DNA from: Streptomyces sp. YS415
GTDB taxonomy: Bacteria > Actinomycetota > Actinomycetes > Streptomycetales > Streptomycetaceae
DNA: 64,000 bases
NCBI RefSeq assembly: GCF_023544665.1
Contig: NZ_JAMJFL010000012.1
Location: forward strand, 1-64,000
Direction: 5' to 3'
Shown: piece after piece, positions 8,515 to 14,436 of the stretch
Layout of the letters: each line of letters opens with the position of its first letter
Numbering within the stretch: position 1 is the first letter of the stretch
The notes under the pieces: model-generated
The model's database searches: none
What the model was told of the DNA's origin: nothing
What the model saw: the letters and a program-made list of their open reading frames with translations, nothing else
Position numbers and translations under genes: made by a program

Positions 8515-9126
8515 ATGGACATCGCGGGCGCGCGCGAAAGGGCGGCCCGGGTCGCGGCAGCGCTGCGGCGACGCCCACGCGGCGGCCCCGCGATGCGTGC
8601 GCTGGCGGCCGAACTGGCCACCGCCGCACGGGCGAACGGCCGCCGTCCGGCCGATGTGCGCGAGCTGTGCGCGGACCTGTGCGCGGCGATGAGCGTCCGC
8701 CGCGGCGGACGTCCCGTGGAGCTGCGCTTCGAGCGGTTCCCCGACGAGATCGAAGTCACCGGGCTGTGGGTGGAGTTCCAGGACTTCGACCTGGTCATCG
8801 TCGAGGAGCGGGCCGAGGCCATGCAGCAACTGGTCATCCTGGGACACGAGTTGTGGCACCTGCACGCAGGCCACCGGCACCACCACATCGCCGGCGCCGC
8901 GGCCGTGGACGCCCTGGCCGAGCGGCCCGGCTGGCAGGACGTCGCGCTCGGCATCGCCGCCCGCAACGGCTCCCGGGAGCGGGACGAGGCCGACGCCGAC
9001 GCCTTCGGCCACCGGCTCGCGGCGGCCTTCCGGCCGTACCTGACCAACCCGCCCGGCTCCCGGCCGCCGCTCGACCCCCTGCAACGGTCCCTCGGCTACC
9101 GCGGACGAGGGGGCCCGACGGGATGA
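8515..9126 (+). CDS. ImmA/IrrE-like zinc-peptidase domain protein
   Basis: 203 residues from the ATG at 8515, preceded by GAAGGGGG; the open frame reaches further upstream but has no better start. A zinc-peptidase motif HELWH (H111, E112, H115) follows the strand FQDFDLVIVEERAEAMQQLV, and RDEADADAF near residue 159 can give the third ligand, as in ImmA/IrrE peptidases (COG2856), which often cleave repressors. No HTH domain is in the protein and no XRE regulator gene is adjacent. Its stop overlaps the start of the next gene (ATGA), so the peptidase and the membrane protein are co-translated. Such proteins are sometimes labelled toxin components; nothing here shows toxicity. Confidence 0.75.
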   Translation: MDIAGARERAARVAAALRRRPRGGPAMRALAAELATAARANGRRPADVRELCADLCAAMSVRRGGRPVELRFERFPDEIEVTGLWVEFQDFDLVIVEERAEAMQQLVILGHELWHLHAGHRHHHIAGAAAVDALAERPGWQDVALGIAARNGSRERDEADADAFGHRLAAAFRPYLTNPPGSRPPLDPLQRSLGYRGRGGPTG

Positions 9127-10352
9127 CGACGACGGTGGCCGCGGATCCCTCCGCCCTGCTCAGCGACTTCTACATCTCCTTCTGGATCCCCGCCGCGGTG
9201 CTCGCCGCCGCCCTGGCGATCAAGCTGCCCAGCATCATCCGGCTCTGGCGCGACCCGCTGCTGCGCGCGGTCGGCGGACTGCTGCTGCTCGCCTGCGCGG
9301 TGTTCGTCTTCTGCTCGCCCTCGACCATCGCCCGGGTGAACCGGCTGGCCGGCGTGCCCAACATCTCGGCGCCCTGGTGCTATTCGCTCCTGACGGCGTT
9401 CTGCGGCTCCTGCCTGCTGCTGATCATCGCCTGGCGCAACGGCCTGTCCGACCGCAACGCCGCCACCCGCCGCGCCATGCGCTGGCTCGTCTCCGTCTAC
9501 TCGGGCGTGATCGTCGCCCTGTGGGTGCTGTTCGCCCTCGCGGACGCCCCCGTGGAGCGGCTGCGGGACCTGGACACCTACTACGCCACCACCCCGTTCA
9601 TGCGCGAGGAGATCGTCCTCTACCTCCTGGCGCACACCGTGGCCGTACTGATCACGTCCCGGCTGATCTGGAACTGGGTGCGCACCGACGGCCTCGACGC
9701 CTGGCTGCGCTGGGGACTGAAGCTGCTGGGCGCCGGCTATGTGGTGAACCTCGTCTTCGACGGTGCCAAGATCACCGCGGTGGTGGCCCGGTGGACCGGC
9801 AACGACCTGGACTGGCTCAGCACCGACCTGGCGCCGCCGGTGGCCGCGGTGTCGGCCATCCTGATCGCGGTCGGCTTCATCCTCCCGCACGCCGGCCAGT
9901 ACCTGCACGACCGCTGGCGGGTCCGGCTCGCCCACCGTGAACTGCGGCCGCTGTACCTCCTGATGCGCACGGTCAGCGGCAACCGCCTCCCCTACGTGCT
10001 GCGCGCCACCCCCGAACTGCGCCTGGTCCGCCGGGAGACGTTCATCCGGGACGCCCTGCTCCCCCTCGCCCGCCACCTCGACGAGGACCAGCGGCAGCGC
10101 GCCTACGACCGCGGACTCGCCCTCGGCTTCAGCCCGGAACGCTCCCGGGCGCTGGCCGCCGCGGTGGCGATCCAGGACGCGGTCGAGGCCAGGCGGCGGG
10201 CCCCGGACGCCGAGGGAACCGGTGATCCCGACACCACCGAACTGCTCCGGGAGATCCGGGCGGTGTCCCGGGCGCTGCGCCGCCCCGACCTGCTGCAGAC
10301 GGTGCGGGACGGGACGGCGGAGTCGCCCTCCATGGCGCCCTCGCCCCGCTAG
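9123..10352 (+). CDS. Seven-helix membrane protein of the MAB_1171c/DUF6545 type
   Basis: 409 residues. The first ~250 form about seven membrane helices; the last ~160 (from DRWRVRLAHRELRPLYLLMR) are cytoplasmic and helical, with an arginine-rich tail. This layout fits the actinobacterial MAB_1171c family of putative transporters, which are repeatedly found next to small ImmA-type peptidases. The ATGA overlap with the peptidase gene argues for a functional pair, perhaps a membrane sensor plus a protease that acts on a regulator. No transport or catalytic motif is visible, so transporter is only a family label. Confidence 0.65.
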   Translation: MTTTVAADPSALLSDFYISFWIPAAVLAAALAIKLPSIIRLWRDPLLRAVGGLLLLACAVFVFCSPSTIARVNRLAGVPNISAPWCYSLLTAFCGSCLLLIIAWRNGLSDRNAATRRAMRWLVSVYSGVIVALWVLFALADAPVERLRDLDTYYATTPFMREEIVLYLLAHTVAVLITSRLIWNWVRTDGLDAWLRWGLKLLGAGYVVNLVFDGAKITAVVARWTGNDLDWLSTDLAPPVAAVSAILIAVGFILPHAGQYLHDRWRVRLAHRELRPLYLLMRTVSGNRLPYVLRATPELRLVRRETFIRDALLPLARHLDEDQRQRAYDRGLALGFSPERSRALAAAVAIQDAVEARRRAPDAEGTGDPDTTELLREIRAVSRALRRPDLLQTVRDGTAESPSMAPSPR

Positions 10353-10475
10353 CCGCCGGCGCCGCCCCGGCGCCGACGTCACCGATGCCGCCGAAGTCCT
10401 CGACGCCGATGGCTGTCCCATGCCGTGTTCTCGTGCTGTAGTTCGAGCTGTATTCGCGCCGAAGTGGCGAAGAAC

Positions 10476-10491
10476 CAGTCATCCATGACTG
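10476..10491. promoter_or_regulatory. 16-bp perfect inverted repeat upstream of FAD oxidoreductase
   Basis: CAGTCAT-cc-ATGACTG, 23 bp before the oxidoreductase start. A second, looser repeat (TTCGC...GCGAA, 10453-10470) precedes it. The position fits an operator over the transcription start; the cognate regulator is not identified. Confidence 0.4.
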
Positions 10492-10513
10492 ACCGATCAG
10501 GAGCAAGCCGTCC

Positions 10514-11905
10514 ATGAGTGATCACAGTGCCACCGCCGTCGTGCTCGGCGGCTCCGTCGCCGGGATGCTCACCGCCCGCTCGCTGGCCTCCGTCGGCGTC
10601 CGGGTCACGGTCGTCGAGCGCGACGCCCTCCCGGCGGGCCCCGAACCGCGCAAGGGTCTCCCCCAGGCCCGCCATGTCCACCAGCTGTGGTCCGGCGGCG
10701 CCCACGCCATGGAGGAACTCCTGCCGGGCGTGACGGAGCGGCTCACCAAGGCGGGCGCACGGCGGCTTCCGGTCACCACGGACATGGTCGGCCTCTCGCC
10801 CCGCGGCTGGTACCGGCGCTGGGCGGAGTCCCACTCCATGCTGCTGTGCAGCCGCGACCTGCTGGACGCGACCGTGCGCGCCGAGGTCCTCGCCGACGAG
10901 CGGATCGAGCTGGTCGAACGGACGGAGGTGCTGGGCCTGGAGGGCACGGCCGCCGCCGTGACCGGCGTACATCTGCGGGCCCACGACGCCACCCGGAGCA
11001 CCCTGCGGGCCGATCTGGTGGTCGACGCGACGGGGCGCGGATCCCGTACCCCGAAATGGCTGACGGCGCTCGGACTGCCGCGGCCGCAGGTGCGGGAGGT
11101 GGACTCGGGGGTGGCGTACGCGAGCCGGCTGTTCCGGGCGCCGGAGGCGGCCCGGGACGGCTTCCCGGTGATCAACGTGCAGCCGAAGCCGCGGGCGGGC
11201 GGCCCCGGCCGGGGCGGCGTGCTGCTGCCGATCGAGGACGGGCGCTGGCTGGTCACCCTGTTCGGCACCCGGGGCGGTGAACCCTCCTCCTGCACGGCCG
11301 ACTTCGACGCCTACGCCCGCACGGAGCAGCGGCATCCGATCCTGGCCGACCTGATCGCGCGGGCCGAGCCCCTCTCGGAGGTCGCCTTCACCCGGACGAC
11401 GGCCAACCGCCGCCACTTCTACGAGCGGATGGCGAGGTGGCCGGAGAACTTCGTGGTCGTCGGCGACGCGCTCGCCGCGTTCAACCCCGTCTACGGGCAC
11501 GGCATGTCGGTGGCCGCACAGGCGGCGCTGGCCCTGCGCGCCGCGGTGCAGGACCACGGCTGGGGCACGCCCGGGCTGTCCCGGCGCCTGCAGAAGGCGG
11601 CGGCCCGGCCGGCGCGGGCGGCCTGGGACCTGGCCATCGGGCAGGACGTGTTCTATCCCGGGGCCGGGGCCGGGCCCACGCGCGCGGAACGGCTGGTGGC
11701 CGCGTACGTGGACCGTCTGACGTACACCGCCACGGGCAGCGGCCGGGTGGCGCGGGCGCTGACGGACGTGATGGCGCTGGAGAAGGGGGCGGGCGTGCTG
11801 CTCACGCCGCGGATCCTGGTGGCGGCCGCGGTCGGTCCGCTCAGGCCGGCGCTGAGCGGACCGCCGCTGACGGACGACGAGCTGAAGCGGGCCGGGCTGC
11901 AGTAG
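10514..11905 (+). CDS. FAD-dependent oxidoreductase/monooxygenase
   Basis: 463 residues, ATG with AGGAG 9 bases before it. The Rossmann fold at the N terminus (VVLGGSVAGMLTARSLASVG, then VRVTVVERD) binds FAD; DATGRGSRTP and the second FAD motif VVGDALAAFNPVYGHGMSVA are typical of geranylgeranyl-reductase-like and PHBH-like flavoproteins. The substrate cannot be told. It follows the membrane protein with a 161-bp gap holding an inverted repeat, so it may be separately controlled. Its stop codon directly abuts that of the convergent SMP-30 gene, with no room for a terminator between them. Confidence 0.85.
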   Translation: MSDHSATAVVLGGSVAGMLTARSLASVGVRVTVVERDALPAGPEPRKGLPQARHVHQLWSGGAHAMEELLPGVTERLTKAGARRLPVTTDMVGLSPRGWYRRWAESHSMLLCSRDLLDATVRAEVLADERIELVERTEVLGLEGTAAAVTGVHLRAHDATRSTLRADLVVDATGRGSRTPKWLTALGLPRPQVREVDSGVAYASRLFRAPEAARDGFPVINVQPKPRAGGPGRGGVLLPIEDGRWLVTLFGTRGGEPSSCTADFDAYARTEQRHPILADLIARAEPLSEVAFTRTTANRRHFYERMARWPENFVVVGDALAAFNPVYGHGMSVAAQAALALRAAVQDHGWGTPGLSRRLQKAAARPARAAWDLAIGQDVFYPGAGAGPTRAERLVAAYVDRLTYTATGSGRVARALTDVMALEKGAGVLLTPRILVAAAVGPLRPALSGPPLTDDELKRAGLQ

Positions 11906-12751
11906 TCAGCCCGCGAAGGCCGGTTGCGGCAGGCCCTGCCCCGCCCCCGGCACCACCAGCAGCGAGCCCGCCACCGGATGCGGAGCGGCCAGGCCCACCC
12001 GGGCCGTGGTGATGTACAGGTCGGTCAGGTCCGCACCGCCGAAGGCGCAGGCCGTGATCCGGGGGGTGGGCAGGACGATCTCCCGGTCCAGCTCGCCCGC
12101 GGGCGTGTAGCGCCGTACCGCCCCGCCGTCCCACAGGGCCACCCACACACAACCGTCCGCGTCCACGGTGAGACCGTCGGGGAAGCCGGCGCCGGCCTCG
12201 ATCCCGGCCAGGGGGCGCCGGTGCGAGACGGTCCCGTCCTCGTGGTGATCGAGGACGTCGACGCGGCGGGTGGGCGAGTCGATGTAGTACAGGAGCCGGC
12301 CGTCGGGGCTCCAGCCGGTGCCGTTGCTGACGGTGACGTCGTCCAGGACCGGGACGACCTCCCCCGCCCCGGTGATCCGGGTCAGCGTGCCGCCGCCCGG
12401 CGCCTCGTCGTAGCGCATGGTGCCCGCCCACAGGGAGCCGTCGGGGGCTACGGCGGCGTCGTTGCCGCGGCGGTCCGGGACGGGTTCGTGATGCAGCCAC
12501 CGGAAGGAGTCGTCCGGGTCGAGGAGGCCGACGCCGTCCCGGAGGTTCAGCACGAGTCCGCCCTGCGCGCGCGGCTTCACGGCTCCGACGTGCTGGTGGG
12601 TGGTCCGGCTGGTGCGGCGGCCCGAGGACGGGTCGTAGGAGTGGATGCGCGACCCGAGGATGTCGATCCACAGCAGCCGGCCGGTGGCCGGGTCCCAGGT
12701 GGGCCCTTCGCCGAGGGTCGCCTCGGCACGTACCGCGACCTCGTAGCTCAT
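11906..12751 (-). CDS. SMP-30/gluconolaconase-LRE family sugar lactonase
   Basis: 281 residues, a full six-bladed propeller of the senescence-marker/gluconolactonase family (PF08450). Metal and catalytic positions are visible: E in LGEGPTWD, N in GNDAAVAPDGSLWAGTM, N in VSNGTGWSPDG and D in FPDGLTVDADGCVWVA. The family hydrolyses sugar 1,4/1,5-lactones; some members are L-arabinolactonases. It is translationally coupled to the IclR regulator (4-bp ATGA overlap), which therefore probably controls it. The shared operator-like motif with the arabinan operon makes arabinolactone a reasonable substrate guess, not a proven one. Confidence 0.88.
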   Translation of the reverse strand: MSYEVAVRAEATLGEGPTWDPATGRLLWIDILGSRIHSYDPSSGRRTSRTTHQHVGAVKPRAQGGLVLNLRDGVGLLDPDDSFRWLHHEPVPDRRGNDAAVAPDGSLWAGTMRYDEAPGGGTLTRITGAGEVVPVLDDVTVSNGTGWSPDGRLLYYIDSPTRRVDVLDHHEDGTVSHRRPLAGIEAGAGFPDGLTVDADGCVWVALWDGGAVRRYTPAGELDREIVLPTPRITACAFGGADLTDLYITTARVGLAAPHPVAGSLLVVPGAGQGLPQPAFAG

Positions 12752-13521
12752 GCCGCGCTCCGGTGGCCGAGCCGCTCGGACAGGTCGGCGGCGCCCTTGG
12801 CGGCGAGCTGCTCCAGCTCCGCCTTGCGCTCCTCGCTCCAGCGGATCATCGGTACGGAGATGGACAGCGCGGCGACGACCCGGCCGGTGCGGTCCCGGAC
12901 CGGCGCGGCGACGCAGGAGACGTCCGGGTTGGACTCACGGCTCTCCACGGCGATCCCGCGCGTCTGGATCTCGGCGAGGGCCTCGCGCAGAACGGCCGGG
13001 TCGGTGATGCTGTTGGGGGTCATCGCGACCAGCTCGGCGTCGTCCGGGATGCGCGAGGTGAGTTCCGGCTCCGGCAGGGACGCCAGCAGCATCTTGCCGA
13101 CGGAGGTGCAGTGAGCGGGCAGGCGACGGCCGGCCGCCGACACCATGCGCACGGCGTGCGTGGAGTCGACCTTGGCGATGTAGATGACGTCGGTGCCTTC
13201 GAGGATCGCCACGTGTACGGTCTCGTCGCAGGTCTCGGCGACCGTCCGGGCCACGTTCTGGCCCTCGGCCGCGAGGTCGAGCTGCTCGGCGTACCGGCTG
13301 CCGAGCTGGTACGGCCGCACGCCCAGCCGGTAGCGGCCCGGCTGCCCCGGTACCGGGACGATGTAGGAGCGGGCGGCGAGCGTGGTGACGAGTTCGTGCA
13401 CGGTGGTGCGCGGGAGCTGGAGCTTGCGCACGATGTCGGGGGCGGAGAGTGTGCCGTCCCCGTCGAGGAAGAGCTCGAGGATGTCGAGAGCCCGGGTCAC
13501 GGCAGGTACGAGGCGTCCCAT
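12748..13521 (-). CDS. IclR-family transcriptional regulator
   Basis: 257 residues from the ATG at 13521, which has a GGAGGGGG ribosome site; an ATG 33 bp upstream falls inside the candidate operator. N-terminal winged helix (VTRALDILELFLDGDGTLSA, PDIVRKLQLPRTTVHELV) and C-terminal ligand-binding domain with the family marks (CTSVGKMLLASLPE, ESNPDVSCVAAPVRD with the conserved Cys). It probably represses itself and the coupled lactonase gene and senses a sugar acid or lactone. A motif like the one in its leader occurs in front of the arabinan operon. Confidence 0.92.
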   Translation of the reverse strand: MGRLVPAVTRALDILELFLDGDGTLSAPDIVRKLQLPRTTVHELVTTLAARSYIVPVPGQPGRYRLGVRPYQLGSRYAEQLDLAAEGQNVARTVAETCDETVHVAILEGTDVIYIAKVDSTHAVRMVSAAGRRLPAHCTSVGKMLLASLPEPELTSRIPDDAELVAMTPNSITDPAVLREALAEIQTRGIAVESRESNPDVSCVAAPVRDRTGRVVAALSISVPMIRWSEERKAELEQLAAKGAADLSERLGHRSAA

Positions 13522-13539
13522 GTGCGGCCCCCTCCCTAA

Positions 13540-13554
13540 TGTTCGAAATTTCAA
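13540..13554. promoter_or_regulatory. Candidate IclR autoregulatory operator
   Basis: tgttcgaaatttcaa lies between the -10 box and the start codon of the IclR gene. The GTTCGAAATTTC core is partly palindromic and recurs at 8281-8296. Binding has not been shown. Confidence 0.45.
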
Positions 13555-13577
13555 CGGTCGGTCGGAATGACGAACAC

Positions 13578-13607
13578 AGGCTACTCATGGTGGGTTTGCC
13601 TGGGCAA
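13578..13607 (-). promoter_or_regulatory. Promoter of the IclR-lactonase pair
   Basis: Minus strand: TTGCCC (13607-13602), 18 bp, TAGCCT (13583-13578). It reads into the IclR gene starting at 13521, with the candidate operator immediately downstream. Confidence 0.5.
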
Positions 13608-13646
13608 TGGGCCTGCGGCGACCCGATGCGCGGATGCCGCGCGCGC

Positions 13647-14267
13647 TCATGACTCCCGGAGGTAGGCGAACGCGGAGGCCAGCAGGTCGTGCGCCACGGC
13701 GGGCGTGCGCTCCTCCTCCGGCAGAGCGGCGTACGCGAACAGCGCGGAGCGCATCGCGCCGACGGCGGCCCGGGCCAGGACGGCCGCGCGCAGCGGCGTG
13801 GCCGTGCCGGGACCGTGCTCGGCGAGCCGCCGGTGCAGGGCCTCGGCGAGACCCTCCTCGAACTGGCTGAGGACCGGCAGGAACTGGCGCACCGGCCGGC
13901 CCGGAAAGCTCTGCGGCGGCCCGCTGAACATCAGGCCGGGCATGCCGTCGGCGATGAGGTCGAGACAGGCGCCCAGGACGGCGGCGTAGGGGTCCTCGTC
14001 GGCGGGGCGGGCGACGACATGGGCCCCCATCACCGGGATGAGGTCGAGGACCTCGTCGAGGACCAGGTCCTCCTTGGAGGGGAAGTAGCGGAAGAAGGTC
14101 CGCTCGGTGACTCCGGCCGCCGCCGCGATGTCCCGCACCGTGGTTTGCGCGTACCCCCGCTCCTCGAACATGCGGGCGGCGGCCTCCTGGAGGGCCTTGC
14201 GGGTCGCCGCCTTGTGCGCCTCGCGACGCCCGCGTGGCTCCGCGGAGGAGGTGTCGAGGGTTGCCAT
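13647..14267 (-). CDS. TetR-family repressor of the divergent MMPL exporter gene
   Basis: 206 residues. The N-terminal HTH (TRKALQEAAARMFEERGYAQ, TTVRDIAAAAGVTERTFFRY, then FPSKEDLV) is the canonical TetR pattern; the C-terminal ligand-binding domain is not assignable. It is divergently oriented to the MMPL exporter gene, and two near-identical 14-bp palindromes lie between them, the usual setup for a repressor of an efflux pump released by its substrate. Confidence 0.92.
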   Translation of the reverse strand: MATLDTSSAEPRGRREAHKAATRKALQEAAARMFEERGYAQTTVRDIAAAAGVTERTFFRYFPSKEDLVLDEVLDLIPVMGAHVVARPADEDPYAAVLGACLDLIADGMPGLMFSGPPQSFPGRPVRQFLPVLSQFEEGLAEALHRRLAEHGPGTATPLRAAVLARAAVGAMRSALFAYAALPEEERTPAVAHDLLASAFAYLRES

Positions 14268-14307
14268 GACCGGAGTATCGCAGGCGGAAAACCGACGGTA
14301 CGAAATC

Positions 14308-14347
14308 TGTCAGCCATGACACTTTGGCTATGGTGTCAGTCATGACA
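14308..14347. promoter_or_regulatory. Paired TetR-type operators and MMPL -10 box
   Basis: TGTCAGCCATGACA (14308-14321) and TGTCAGTCATGACA (14334-14347), i.e. TGTCA-N4-TGACA twice, centres 26 bp apart. Between them lies TATGGT (14329-14334), a plausible -10 for the exporter gene. Two repressor dimers here would cover the promoter completely. Confidence 0.7.
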
Positions 14348-14436
14348 CTTTTTTGACCCTGCGGGTCTGCCCCCCCGCTCCCCTGACCGCGTGTGCCACT
14401 CACCGCACTTGTCACTACTGCACGAGGAGCATCTCC

